DNA of 36,800 nt from Acidobacteriaceae bacterium (GCA_027452245.1 DAIDGW010000003.1:1-36800); one strand, 5' to 3'. Positions 15,051-24,672 are shown, counted from the stretch's first letter. Translations and numbers: made by a program. The notes: generated by a model not told the origin, from the sequence alone.

Positions 15051-16526
15051 CTATTGCTGGATGATCTGCCCGGGCTTGGGATGGACCTGCTCGTTCTGAA
15101 TCTGGCTGGCATTCCAGCCGCCGCCCAGAGCTTTCACCAGGTACACAGAGCTGACCATCTGCTGGCCGAGCAACTGCGTCTGCAGGCGCTGGTTGCTGAG
15201 GAGCGTGGTTTGCGCGGTGATGACGTCGAGATAGTTCGTCACGCCGCCCACGTAGCGGTTGTTGGCGATGACGAGCGCACGTTTGGCATCTTCGACGGCC
15301 GCGGCCTGGGTGGAGAGCGCTTGCGCAATCGTGCTCAGGTTGCTGATTCCGTCCTCGACTTCCTGAAATGCAGTGAGCACGGAGGCGCGATAGTTGGCGA
15401 CCGACTGATCATAGGCGGCGCGAGCGGCAGCGAGGTTGGCGCGATTCCTGCCGCCCTCGATGACGGGTTCGAGGGCGTCGGCTCCCAGAGACCAGAAGAG
15501 GCTGGGAGCATTGAGGAGAGCCGTAATGTCGGAACTTTCCCATCCGCCAGTTCCGTTGAGCGTGATGTGAGGATAGAAAGCGGTGTAAGCGATGCCGACC
15601 TGAGCATTCTCGTAAGCCATTTGCCGCTCCTGATAGGCGATATCGGGACGGCGTTCGAGGAGGTCCGAAGGCAGCCCGAGCGGCACAGGCGGCGGGGTCG
15701 CGCGCAGGGGTTCGACCGGAACACTGAAAGTGGATGCGGGCTTGCCGACGAGAACCGCGATGGCGTGTTCGTACTGATCGCGGGATTCCTGCACCAAGGC
15801 GGCCTGCGAGATGGTGGAGTCGAGTACGGTTGCCTGCTGGGCGACTTCCAATCCGCTGGCAATGCCTCCGGCGTGCCGACGGTTGACCAGGTCCATACCC
15901 TGCTGCTGGTAACCGACAGATTCCTCGACCACCCTGTATTCGGCATCGAGTTCGCGAAGGCTGAAGTAATCGGCGGCGAGTTCGGCGGTCAGCACGAGTT
16001 GCACATTGGCGAGGTTGGCGGCGGTGGACTGGAGCGAGGTGTTGGCGGCTTCGAGGGTGCGGCGGACGCGTCCAAATAGATCGGCTTCGTAGCTGAGCGA
16101 AAACGGAAGCGTGAAGACATTTTGCGTGTAGGCGGGAAACTTCTGCGGGAAGCCATTCAGGGGACGGTTTCCCGAGGCGCGTTCGCGCACTCCGTTGGGA
16201 TCGACAGCTACCTGGGGGAAATACGCGGCGGTGGCAACGCGCGCCAAGGAACGCGCCTGATTCAAATTTGCCTGGGCGGCGATCAGCGACTGATTGGCCT
16301 GCAGCAATTGCAGTTCGTAGGTGTTGAGTTCAGGGTCGTGATAAACGTCCCACCAGTTGCCCTTTGGAATCTGGTCTTTGGGAGCGGCTTGCTCCCAGGG
16401 AGGCTGTGTCTTCCAGGCATTGGGGGCTGGTGCGGGAGCGGGTGGACGGCGATAGCGCGGGCCTACGGTGCACCCCGCCGCGAGAAGAAGCAGGCCAAAG
16501 ACGGGGAGAAAAGGAACTCTCCTCAC
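15051..16526 (-). CDS. RND efflux outer-membrane lipoprotein, NodT/OprM family
   Basis: A 491 aa TolC-like outer-membrane channel of a tripartite pump. The signal peptide ends in a lipobox LLLAAGC with acylated Cys19, followed by VGPRYRRP, the standard start of this family. Two repeats of long alpha-helical segments follow, with the typical DYFSLRELDAEY and RRPDIAYQERQM stretches (family consensus RPDIxxAE). Its ATG overlaps the stop of the adaptor gene by four bases, making it the last gene of the permease-adaptor-channel operon. Confidence 0.9.
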   Translation of the reverse strand: MRRVPFLPVFGLLLLAAGCTVGPRYRRPPAPAPAPNAWKTQPPWEQAAPKDQIPKGNWWDVYHDPELNTYELQLLQANQSLIAAQANLNQARSLARVATAAYFPQVAVDPNGVRERASGNRPLNGFPQKFPAYTQNVFTLPFSLSYEADLFGRVRRTLEAANTSLQSTAANLANVQLVLTAELAADYFSLRELDAEYRVVEESVGYQQQGMDLVNRRHAGGIASGLEVAQQATVLDSTISQAALVQESRDQYEHAIAVLVGKPASTFSVPVEPLRATPPPVPLGLPSDLLERRPDIAYQERQMAYENAQVGIAYTAFYPHITLNGTGGWESSDITALLNAPSLFWSLGADALEPVIEGGRNRANLAAARAAYDQSVANYRASVLTAFQEVEDGISNLSTIAQALSTQAAAVEDAKRALVIANNRYVGGVTNYLDVITAQTTLLSNQRLQTQLLGQQMVSSVYLVKALGGGWNASQIQNEQVHPKPGQIIQQ

Positions 16527-17923
16527 TGGCCGCTGCTTCCTTTCTGCTGATTCTGGGAAGCCGATTGCGCCTGGACAGGCTGGGTCTGTCCTTCTCCCGG
16601 AGGCGCAGCTTCAACATTGACCAACTGACCGGCCTCAAGAGAATCGGGAGGGTTGATGACGACGCGATCGTTGACGGAGACCCCGCCCAGGATTTCCAGG
16701 CTGGTGCCGTAGTCCCTTCCGATGTTGATGTGGCGAAGCTCGATTTTGTTATCGGGACCGACGACGGCGACCTGCGCTCCGGGCGAGCGGAAGAGCATGG
16801 AGTTCACTGGAACGGTGACCTTGTCAACGTTCGAACCGACGGCAAAGTGGACTTCACCGAAGGAACCGGAAAGCAGGCGTCCATCTTTGTTCGGGACATC
16901 GACTTCGGTCAGCAACGTCAGCGATGTCTGATCGATGGCCTCGGCGGTGCGGGCGATTCGCGCTTTGAATTTCTGCCCGGGAAGTTCCTGCAATGTGATG
17001 TAGGTTTCGGCGCCGACCTTGATGAAAGGAGAGTAAGCCTGGGGAACACTGGTGAACACGCGCAGAGGGTCGACGCGAGACATGTCAAACAACTCATGCC
17101 CGGCAGCGCCGGTGCCGACGGTGATTAAGGCGCCGGGATCTACATTGCGCTTGGTGAGAACGCCGGTAAACGGAGCATAGACTTTCTTGAAACCTTCGAG
17201 CTGTTCAAGGCGGCGGACGTTGGCATCGGCGGCGGCCAAATTAGCGATGGCCTGTTTGTAGCCGCTGGTTTGCGTGTCGGCTTCCTGTGCTGAAACCGAA
17301 TCGGTCTTCCGTAGATTTTCCCAGCGGTCCGAGCTGATTTTTGCCAGTTCCAGCTGGGCAACGGCTTGCTGGCGGGCAGCGCGGGCCTGGTTGAGCTCCT
17401 GGTCGACTTCGGGAGTATCGATATCCGCCAGCAGCTCGCCCTCCTTCACGTGACTTCCAATGTCGTGATACCAGCGGAGGAGATAACCGCTGGTGCGGGC
17501 GTAGATGGGAGACTCTTCGAAAGCCTGCAGGGAGCCGGGTAGAACGAGTTCTTGATCGGGCTTCTCCGCCAGCGGATGAACGATGGCTACGGTAGGGACG
17601 GTATCGATGGCTGTTTCTTTTGCCAATTCGCGATCGTGGGTGACGTGCTGGAGCAAAGTGGCTCCGCCGGCGATTCCTAAAATCACCAGCACAGTCACGA
17701 CGATCATGACCGCTTTACGAGGCGATGCAGGCGGAATTTCGGGCGGACGCTGGATGGTCGGAGGCTGGTGGCGCGAGTGCTCCTCCATAAGCGCGATCTC
17801 TTCGTCGCGCTCGACTTGCGTGACATGGTGCGCTCCGGAACCGTGGAGCGAAGCTCCATTGCCGCCATGCTCGACCGGCTGTTCGTCTATCGTTGCCCGA
17901 GTTCGTTCTTTATTTCCACTCAT
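16523..17923 (-). CDS. RND efflux periplasmic adaptor (membrane fusion protein)
   Basis: A 466 aa adaptor linking the inner-membrane permease to the outer-membrane channel. It has an unusually long, His/Glu-rich cytoplasmic leader of about 70 residues, a membrane anchor (71-91), lipoyl halves (SGYLLRWYHDIGSHVKEGEL and the matching VYAPFTGVLTKRNVDPG), an alpha-helical hairpin and a beta-barrel domain (GQKFKARIARTAEAID). The ATG at 17923 has GGAG five bases upstream; an internal in-frame ATG at 17788 would shorten the leader. It lies 55 bases downstream of the permease gene and overlaps the channel gene. Confidence 0.9.
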   Translation of the reverse strand: MSGNKERTRATIDEQPVEHGGNGASLHGSGAHHVTQVERDEEIALMEEHSRHQPPTIQRPPEIPPASPRKAVMIVVTVLVILGIAGGATLLQHVTHDRELAKETAIDTVPTVAIVHPLAEKPDQELVLPGSLQAFEESPIYARTSGYLLRWYHDIGSHVKEGELLADIDTPEVDQELNQARAARQQAVAQLELAKISSDRWENLRKTDSVSAQEADTQTSGYKQAIANLAAADANVRRLEQLEGFKKVYAPFTGVLTKRNVDPGALITVGTGAAGHELFDMSRVDPLRVFTSVPQAYSPFIKVGAETYITLQELPGQKFKARIARTAEAIDQTSLTLLTEVDVPNKDGRLLSGSFGEVHFAVGSNVDKVTVPVNSMLFRSPGAQVAVVGPDNKIELRHINIGRDYGTSLEILGGVSVNDRVVINPPDSLEAGQLVNVEAAPPGEGQTQPVQAQSASQNQQKGSSGQ

Positions 17924-17978
17924 CCTTACTCCGATTATCGCGAAGGAGCCCGATTAAACCTACCTTTTTTACGTCTTT

Positions 17979-20900
17979 TTACGTTTCTTGCCCGCGGCGG
18001 CGCGCTCTTGCTTCCAGCATTCCATGGAAGATCGCGAAGACGCTGGGTACAAAGAAGAGCGTCGCGATAGTAGCGAAGAGCAAGCCACCGATGACTGCTC
18101 TGCCCAGGGGAGCGTTTTGCTCACCGCCTTCGCCGAGGCCGAGAGCCATAGGCACCATGCCGATGATCATGGCGAGAGCGGTCATCAATACGGGGCGCAC
18201 ACGGGTATAGCCGGCAGCCACCGCGGCGCGAACGGCGGAGACGCCTTCATCCATCTGTTCGCGGGCGAAGCTGACCATCAGAATAGAATTGGCAGTCGCC
18301 ACGCCCATGCACATCACTGCACCGGTAAGCGAGGGGACACTCAAGGTCGTATGGGTCAGCAGCAGGAACCAGCAAATCCCAGCCAAGGCGCCGGGCAGAG
18401 CCGCAATGATGATAAATGGGTCGAGCCAGGACTGAAAGTTGATGACGATCAGCAGGTAGACCAGAACGATGGCGCCGATCAAGCCGAGGCCGAGTCCGAT
18501 GAAGGAAGAGCGCATGGTTGCGACCTGCCCCCGTACCACGAGGCGAGTGCCGCGCGGGAGATGCTCCTGGAACGTCTGCAAGACTTTGTTGGTAGCGGTC
18601 GCAACTGCGCCAAGATCGCGATCCTGGGTGCTGGCGTAGACGTCAATGACAGGCTGTACGTTGTAATGGTTGACGGTTGCAGGCCGAACTGTAGGACTTA
18701 GCTGTACGAGATTCCCCATGACCTGGGGGCCCTGCTGAGACATCATCGGGATGTTCATCAGGTCCTGAAGATTGGTCATGCGGTATTGGGGCGCCTGCAC
18801 AGCTATTTGATAGGTAACTTCGTTGTGAGGGTTCAACCAAAAATTGGGAGCCGTCTGAAAGCTTCCGCTCAAGGAAATAAGGGCATTTTGGGCGACCTGG
18901 CCGGCCGTGAGGCCGACCTGGGCGGCGCGGGTCCGCTGGATGTCCATGTAGAGCGTAGGCAGAGACATTAACTGTTGCACGTGCACGTCAGCCGTTCCCG
19001 GGATTTCCCGCATCTTGTTGGCGATCCGCTGGGCGATGTTGTAGTTGCTCTGCATGTCCATACCGACAACCTGAACGTCGATGGGCGCAGGCAGACCGAA
19101 ATTGAGGATCTGAGTGACGATATCAGCGGGCTGAAAGAAAAATTCCACTCCGGGGAAGTGCTGGGGCAGATATTCCCGCAGATGGCGCATAAGATCGGCG
19201 GTCGGGGGATGATGCTGGGGATCGAGCGCGATCAGGATCTCGGCATCGCTGGAACCGATGGTTCCATTGGAACTGTAGGACTGATTCAAACCGGAATTTG
19301 GGAGACCGATGTTATCCAATAAGGTTTGCAGTTGGCCGGGAGGGATCTGGGAGCGCAAAGCCCCTTCGATCTGATCGCAAAGACGGGCGGTCTCTTCGAC
19401 GCGGAGTCCGGGGCGGGCGCGGACATGCAGGCGCAGCAAGCCAGCGTCGACCTGGGGGAAGAAGTCCTGGCCGAGAAAGCTGTAAAGGCCGAGCGAGAGT
19501 ATGCAGAAGATGAGGAAGCCGATGATGAAGAGGCCCTTATGTTCGAGCGTAGTCTCCAGGAGGGCTTCATATCCGCGGCGGAAGTCTTCGAATCTGCGTT
19601 CAAAACCACGCTGGAAACGGCCAAGAAAAGATTTTGGCGCAGCGGCGCGATGCTCGTGACCACGCATGATGTACATCACGAGGGTCGGAATCAGAGTTCG
19701 CGAGAGCAGGTAACTGGCCAGCATGGCAAAGCTGACCGCTTCAGCGAGCGGCACGAAAAGAAACTTGGCGACACCGGTCAGAAAGAACATGGGCACGAAC
19801 ACAATGCAGATGCTGAGAGTGGAAACGAAGGCGGGGACGGCAATCTGCTGTGCGCCATCGAGAATGGCCTGCCGCATCTCCTTTCCCATGGCGAGATTGC
19901 GCTCGATGTTTTCGATTTCTACGGTGGCGTCGTCAACGAGAATGCCGACGGCCAGCGCCAATCCACCCAGGGTCATGATGTTGATCGTTTCTCCAATGGC
20001 GCCGAGCAGGATGATGGAGACGAAGATGGATAGCGGGATCGAGATGGAGATGACGATGGTGGGACGCCAATCGCCAAGAAAGATGAGGATCATCACGGCG
20101 GTGAGAGCGGCGGCGATCAGGGCTTCACGGATCACGCCTTGGATCGAGGCGCGCACGAAGAGGGATTGATCGAAGAGCGAAGTGATTTTGAGTTGCGGGG
20201 GCAGGGACTGGGCCGCCTGCTTGATGATTTCCTTGACGCCGGCAACGATCTGCAGGGTGGACGCTTTTCCGTTCTTGTAGATCGACATGAGGGCGCCGCG
20301 GTTACCGTCCTGGCGGACGATATTGGTTTGCGGCGCGAAGCCATCGCGGATGTGCGCTACGTCGCGCATATAGAGCGTGGCTCCGTTGACGGTTTTTACG
20401 GGGAGGTCATTCAACTCCGCGATGGTCTGGGGTGTTCCATTCATTTCCACGTCATATTCGAGCGAGCCCATTTTCATTGTGCCGGTGGGCAGAATGATGT
20501 TCTGGGCATTGACCGCGCCTACAACTTCGTTGGGGGAGAGCCCATACTGCTGCAGTTTGGGTATGTCGAGATCTACCTGGACCTGGCGAATCTTGCCGCC
20601 GTAGGGGTAAGGAGTGGCTGCGCCCTGGACAGTAGCGAGATAAGTCCGCAGAAAATTCTGGCCTAAGTCGAAGAGTTGCTGCTCGGGCAGCGTTTTGCTG
20701 CTAAGCCCGAGCTGGATGATGGGCGTAGTGGACGCGCTGTAAGAAATGACCAGTGGCGGCGTTGTTCCAGGGGGAAGGCCGCGCACCGTGGTCTGGCAGA
20801 TGGCGGTAATTTGCGAGATGGCGGTGGAGAGGTTCGTCCCAGGGCGGAAGAACACCTTGATAATTCCCAGCCCGTAGACGGATTGGGATTCCATATGCTC

Positions 20901-21134
20901 GATATTGTTGACGGTGGTGGTGATGCTGCGCTCGGAGTTGGCGACGATGCGGTCCGCCATATCCTGCGGCGACATGCCGGTGTAAAACCAGATGACGGAA
21001 ACGACGGGAATATCAATATCGGGGAAGATATCAACAGGGGTGCGTACGACTGTGACGCCGAACAAGATAATGATGACGAGCGCCATCACGACGAAGGTAT
21101 AGGGCCGTCTTAGAGCTAAGGCAACAATCCACAT
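17979..21134 (-). CDS. RND efflux permease (AcrB/HAE-like)
   Basis: A 1051 aa inner-membrane proton/drug antiporter with twelve predicted helices in two repeats and two large periplasmic loops. The fourth helix carries the paired acidic residues D401-D402 (GILVDDATVEIENIER), as in AcrB-type pumps rather than metal pumps. In the tenth helix the position of AcrB Lys940 reads Ala (GVATANSILMV), so the proton relay differs from the textbook one; the later TRVRPVLMT stretch is kept. It is the first gene of the permease-adaptor-channel operon and divergent from a TetR-family gene. Substrate unknown. Confidence 0.92.
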   Translation of the reverse strand: MWIVALALRRPYTFVVMALVIIILFGVTVVRTPVDIFPDIDIPVVSVIWFYTGMSPQDMADRIVANSERSITTTVNNIEHMESQSVYGLGIIKVFFRPGTNLSTAISQITAICQTTVRGLPPGTTPPLVISYSASTTPIIQLGLSSKTLPEQQLFDLGQNFLRTYLATVQGAATPYPYGGKIRQVQVDLDIPKLQQYGLSPNEVVGAVNAQNIILPTGTMKMGSLEYDVEMNGTPQTIAELNDLPVKTVNGATLYMRDVAHIRDGFAPQTNIVRQDGNRGALMSIYKNGKASTLQIVAGVKEIIKQAAQSLPPQLKITSLFDQSLFVRASIQGVIREALIAAALTAVMILIFLGDWRPTIVISISIPLSIFVSIILLGAIGETINIMTLGGLALAVGILVDDATVEIENIERNLAMGKEMRQAILDGAQQIAVPAFVSTLSICIVFVPMFFLTGVAKFLFVPLAEAVSFAMLASYLLSRTLIPTLVMYIMRGHEHRAAAPKSFLGRFQRGFERRFEDFRRGYEALLETTLEHKGLFIIGFLIFCILSLGLYSFLGQDFFPQVDAGLLRLHVRARPGLRVEETARLCDQIEGALRSQIPPGQLQTLLDNIGLPNSGLNQSYSSNGTIGSSDAEILIALDPQHHPPTADLMRHLREYLPQHFPGVEFFFQPADIVTQILNFGLPAPIDVQVVGMDMQSNYNIAQRIANKMREIPGTADVHVQQLMSLPTLYMDIQRTRAAQVGLTAGQVAQNALISLSGSFQTAPNFWLNPHNEVTYQIAVQAPQYRMTNLQDLMNIPMMSQQGPQVMGNLVQLSPTVRPATVNHYNVQPVIDVYASTQDRDLGAVATATNKVLQTFQEHLPRGTRLVVRGQVATMRSSFIGLGLGLIGAIVLVYLLIVINFQSWLDPFIIIAALPGALAGICWFLLLTHTTLSVPSLTGAVMCMGVATANSILMVSFAREQMDEGVSAVRAAVAAGYTRVRPVLMTALAMIIGMVPMALGLGEGGEQNAPLGRAVIGGLLFATIATLFFVPSVFAIFHGMLEARARRRGQET

Positions 21135-21200
21135 TTGTTACGAGCGCTCCAGTTCTGAACAAAGGGCGCCTGGGTGAAAAATCGCCCTCGCAGTCAAACT

Positions 21201-21230
21201 TAGATTCGATACTATTCGTATCGGATTCTA
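21201..21230. promoter_or_regulatory. Inverted-repeat operator between the RND operon and tetR
   Basis: An inverted repeat with core arms CGATAC (21207-21212) and GTATCG (21218-21223) around five bases. With a one-base gap, symmetry extends to TAGATTCGATAC / GTATCGGATTCTA. It lies in the 131-base gap between divergent genes, where a TetR-family repressor could control both. Assignment to the TetR protein is by position. Confidence 0.6.
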
Positions 21231-21265
21231 AATACCTGACGTCGATTATATGGTAAGGTTGCAGC

Positions 21266-21922
21266 ATGCGGCAAAGACCTTCGGTCACCGGGCATGCGGC
21301 GAACGGCAATAGCAAACGGCCCCCCGGGCGCCCGCGCAGTGAGCATGCGCGCGTGGCGATTCTGCGGAGCACGCTCAAGATGCTTTCGGAAAATGGCTTC
21401 TCCGACCTGACGATTGAAGGCGTAGCCGACCAGGCGGCCGTGGGCAAGGCAACAGTGTATCGATGGTGGCCGAACAAGGGAGCGCTGATTGCAGATGCTT
21501 TTGCAAGCAGTACAGTGATGAAACTGCGGTTTCCTAACACAGGTTCGGTAGTTCGCGACATCAGCCAGCAAATGCGCCAACTGGTGAAGGTGCTGGGCAG
21601 TCCGCAGGGACGGATCGTGTCGGCAATTCTCGCCGCCGGGCAGAGCGATGAGGATTCCATTGTGGCGTTTCGAGAACGTTTCCTGAAACCACGGCGCCAG
21701 GAAGCCTACGTTACTTTGCGGCGAGGAGTTCGGCGGGGAGAATTGCGGAAAGATATAGATTCGGACCTGCTTCTGGATTCGCTGTATGGTCCGATTTATA
21801 TGCGTTTTTTAATCCGGCATGATCGGCTCACGCCGGAGTTCGTCGATAGCCTTTGTGCACTTGTGTTGCGAGGAGCTCGTTGCCGCCGCAAAGTTCGCCC
21901 CAGCGGTGGGTCTGCGAACTGA
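21266..21922 (+). CDS. TetR-family transcriptional regulator
   Basis: A 218 aa regulator. After a basic leader containing PPGRPRSEHAR comes a classical TetR helix-turn-helix: ILRSTLKMLSENGFSDLTI then VADQAAVGKATVYRWWPNKG, with the conserved Tyr-Arg-x-x-x-x-Lys end. The C-terminal ligand domain (PRRQEAYVTLRRGVRRGEL) resembles the TetR_C group often found next to RND pumps. The gene is divergent from the efflux operon and the shared spacer holds an inverted repeat, so it is very probably the local efflux repressor. The ATG has AAGG upstream. Confidence 0.9.
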   Translation: MRQRPSVTGHAANGNSKRPPGRPRSEHARVAILRSTLKMLSENGFSDLTIEGVADQAAVGKATVYRWWPNKGALIADAFASSTVMKLRFPNTGSVVRDISQQMRQLVKVLGSPQGRIVSAILAAGQSDEDSIVAFRERFLKPRRQEAYVTLRRGVRRGELRKDIDSDLLLDSLYGPIYMRFLIRHDRLTPEFVDSLCALVLRGARCRRKVRPSGGSAN

Positions 21923-22193
21923 AGTTGATCCTCGAATCACTTTTGTAGTGCGGAGGATCGGAGCGTGAAAACTTCGAAACCCATCGAACGCCTGCATCTG
22001 TTGAAAAAGGCAGCAGTTTTTTTCCTTTCCTAAGATCAAGCTGGAGTACTACACTTCAGGAAACCAGCCACTGTACTTCCGAAATCTAGCCCCAAGGATA
22101 TTCCGAGAAGAAACTTGGACCGACAGTTGTGATGTCGGAGGAATCTGTTATTTGCCCAAGCGGGTTTTAATCCCGAATGGGCATGGTGCACGA
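21923..22193. other. Intergenic leader with two hairpins
   Basis: About 270 bases between the tetR-type gene and the next lipoprotein gene. I see a hairpin CCGACA/TGTCGG with a seven-base loop at about 22120-22138. A second structure, between about 22153 and 22182, pairs GCCCA with TGGGC outside and CGGG with CCCG inside. The second lies just before the start codon and could affect translation. I could not match either to a known riboswitch class. Confidence 0.35.
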
Positions 22194-23213
22194 ATGAAAG
22201 AGAACTGGGTTCCAGGGTTTGTGAAGGCCATCGCGGTCGGAGCAGCGGCGGGACTAGCGCTATTCCTGACTGGTTGTCAGGGCGTCAGTAATGGTGGAGG
22301 GAGTTCCTCGGGTGGGACGCAGGCAGGTGCTCTTACCGCGGCAGCCTCCAGCCTCGACTTTGGCAATGTTCCGGTCAATGGCAGTAAGACACTCACAGTG
22401 TCGGCGACGAATTCTGGAAGCACAACCCTGACGGTTTCGAAGATATCGATTGCCGGGCCAGGATTCAGCCTTAGCGGCGCAACGACACCAACGACATTGA
22501 CGGCGGGGCAGAGCGCAACCGTGACGGTGAAGTTCGCACCGACGGCTGCTGGGGCAGTAAGCGGCAGCATCACCATTGCTTCCACGGCGTCGGATCCGAG
22601 CGTGACCGTGGCTTTATCAGGGACGGGAACCAGCACGAGCGCGCAGTTGGCGGCATCCCCGGGTTCGCTCGATGTGGGCAGCGTAGTGGTTGGAACGAGT
22701 GGAAGCGCCTCCGGAAGCCTGAGTGCCACCGGCGGAACGGTGACGGTCACAGCCGCAGCTGCGAATAACTCGCAGTTTACGATCAGCGGGTTATCGCTGC
22801 CGGCGACGATTGCCTCGGGCCAAACCGTTCCTTACACGGTGACATTCAGTCCGCAGGCGAGCGGCGCGGTGACGGGAACCCTCAGTTTTACGAGCGATGC
22901 ACAAAATCCCACTGCGACTGAAGGGCTGAGCGGGACGGGAACGCCAGCACCGAGCCACAGTGTCGCACTCTCGTGGAACGCGAGCACGTCATCGAGCATT
23001 TCGGGCTACAACATTTATCGCGCGGCATATGCAACGTCGGCGTGCGGAGCGTTTGCGAAGATCAATGCCACGCTGAACACGACGACTCTGTATAGTGATG
23101 CGTCGGTCATCGACGGCACCGCCTACTGCTACGCCACGACCGCCGTGAATACCAGCAACGAAGAGAGCAGCTATTCAAATATTGTGTCGAACGTGCAGAT
23201 TCCCGCACCATAG
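22194..23213 (+). CDS. Choice-of-anchor D lipoprotein with ASH and Fn3 domains
   Basis: A 339 aa lipoprotein: signal peptide with lipobox FLTGC (Cys28), a Gly/Ser-rich linker, two ASPM-SPD-2-Hydin-like 'choice-of-anchor D' beta domains (each SSLDFGNVPVNGS...TVKFAPTAAGAVSG-type), and a C-terminal fibronectin-III-like domain (SVALSWNAS...SGYNIYRA...YCYATTAVNTSNEESSYS). The ATG at 22194 gives a proper signal peptide; an upstream TTG at 22152 would add 14 residues. It is a paralogue of the next gene, with the same domain order. It is probably an outer-surface structural or binding protein; no catalytic motif is visible. Confidence 0.83.
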   Translation: MKENWVPGFVKAIAVGAAAGLALFLTGCQGVSNGGGSSSGGTQAGALTAAASSLDFGNVPVNGSKTLTVSATNSGSTTLTVSKISIAGPGFSLSGATTPTTLTAGQSATVTVKFAPTAAGAVSGSITIASTASDPSVTVALSGTGTSTSAQLAASPGSLDVGSVVVGTSGSASGSLSATGGTVTVTAAAANNSQFTISGLSLPATIASGQTVPYTVTFSPQASGAVTGTLSFTSDAQNPTATEGLSGTGTPAPSHSVALSWNASTSSSISGYNIYRAAYATSACGAFAKINATLNTTTLYSDASVIDGTAYCYATTAVNTSNEESSYSNIVSNVQIPAP

Positions 23214-23236
23214 GTTCTAAGACAACGAGATATATT

Positions 23237-23266
23237 ACGGGCCTGAGAATGTTCAGGCCCGTTTTG
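23237..23266 (+). terminator. Rho-independent terminator
   Basis: A perfect 10 bp GC-rich stem ACGGGCCTGA / TCAGGCCCGT (23237-23246 and 23253-23262) with a six-base loop, followed by a short T run, 24 bases after the stop of the lipoprotein gene. It separates the two paralogues into distinct transcripts. Confidence 0.85.
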
Positions 23267-23406
23267 GCATTTTGGCTCTAGAGCATTGCTGGTGAGGCGT
23301 TTAGGACGGATCAGAATCGGGACAAGGGCTGCATGGGCCATCCGGCTTGGTTCCTATGTCCCATCGATATCTATTCGATTCCAGATAATTCCTGAAGACT
23401 ATCGTC

Positions 23407-24672
23407 ATGACACTCCCCCATGTCATTCGCAGTCGTTTTCTGTCTATTGGCATCGTTGTTCTTCTCGCGCTGACAGGAATGGAGCCCCCGAAGGCTCATG
23501 CCAGCGCACCACTGGTGGCATCTCCATCAAGCCTCCGTTTTGGGCAGATCATTGTGGGTCAGTCGGAGACGGAGGTTGTCGATTTCACGAACGCCACGAC
23601 AAGCAGCATTACGATTTCCGGTGTAAGCGCGAGCGAGCCGCAATTCAGCGTGTCCGGGCTGAGTTTTCCCATCACCCTGGCGGCGGGGCAAACGATCTCC
23701 GCGGAAATCACATTCAGGCCGAGCGCGGACCAGTGGATCGGAGGGACGCTGACGTTCAATGCCACTCCTTCCAACGACACTCTGAAATTGTCTGTAGCCG
23801 GCAGCGGAGTGTCGAGCGTGCCCGTGACGCCTTCCCCCAGCAGCGTTAATTTTGGCCAGGTCAAGCTCGGAAGCAGTACGAGTACATCGGTCGTGCTCAC
23901 CAATGACCGTTCCTGGAACATTACGATCAAGGGAATGCAGGTGCTGGGAAGTGGTTTTTCCGCCAGCGGACTCGGCTTTCCGGCAACGTTGTCTCCGGGG
24001 CAGAGCGTTACGCTGACCGTAAGTTTTTCACCGAAATCGGCAGGGCTTACTGGAGGCAGCGTGTTTCTGCAAGATGGGATCGATATTCCCCTAAGCGGAA
24101 CGGGAACGTCGAGCAGTTCGGGACAACTGACGCTTTCTCCAGCCGCGTTGAATTTTGGCAACGTGGATGTGGGTTCGACGGGTACGCAGGCTATTGTTTT
24201 GAGTGCGACGGGATCGAGCGTGACGGTATCGTCGGGGAACAGTTCGAATGCTGAGTTTGCGATTGCCGGGGGATCGTTTCCGTTCACGATCAACGCGGGA
24301 CAGAGCGTCTCGGTGAACGTGAATTTTGCACCGACGGCAGGCGGGAGTGCTTCCGGCACGCTGAGCTTTTTGAGCAATGCGTCGGATTCGACGGCCACAG
24401 AAGGGACCTCAGGCACCGGTGTTCTTCCTTCGTACAGCGTAAGTCTGACCTGGAACGCCAGCAACTCCGTGGTATCGGGATACAACGTTTATCGAGGAGC
24501 AACAGCGGGCGGTCCGTTTGCAAAGATTAACTCGGTGCTGGATCCGAATACGGCCTACACGGACAGCACCGTGGTGGCGGGAAGCACCTACTATTACGTA
24601 GCCACGGCAGTGAATTCCAGCGGGCAGGAGAGTTCTTATTCATCGCCGGCAGTTCAGGCGATTATCCCGTAG
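23407..24672 (+). CDS. Secreted choice-of-anchor D protein with three ASH domains and Fn3
   Basis: A 421 aa exported protein. The signal peptide is at about 1-33, with cleavage near AHASA and no lipobox Cys, so unlike its upstream paralogue it should be released or periplasmic. Three ASH-type beta domains follow (SSLRFGQIIVGQSE, SSVNFGQVKLGSST, AALNFGNVDVGSTG), each closing with an SGTG-type turn. An Fn3-like domain ends the protein (SVSLTWNAS, SGYNVYRGA, YYYVATAVNSSGQESSYS). The domain order matches the 22194 gene with one more ASH unit, indicating tandem duplication and divergence. Function unknown, probably binding or structural. Confidence 0.83.
   Translation: MTLPHVIRSRFLSIGIVVLLALTGMEPPKAHASAPLVASPSSLRFGQIIVGQSETEVVDFTNATTSSITISGVSASEPQFSVSGLSFPITLAAGQTISAEITFRPSADQWIGGTLTFNATPSNDTLKLSVAGSGVSSVPVTPSPSSVNFGQVKLGSSTSTSVVLTNDRSWNITIKGMQVLGSGFSASGLGFPATLSPGQSVTLTVSFSPKSAGLTGGSVFLQDGIDIPLSGTGTSSSSGQLTLSPAALNFGNVDVGSTGTQAIVLSATGSSVTVSSGNSSNAEFAIAGGSFPFTINAGQSVSVNVNFAPTAGGSASGTLSFLSNASDSTATEGTSGTGVLPSYSVSLTWNASNSVVSGYNVYRGATAGGPFAKINSVLDPNTAYTDSTVVAGSTYYYVATAVNSSGQESSYSSPAVQAIIP

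Noticed and set aside
15054-16079. 341-codon plus-strand frame antisense to the outer-membrane channel gene
   Set aside because: The opposite strand encodes a complete NodT-type lipoprotein with signal peptide and family motifs.
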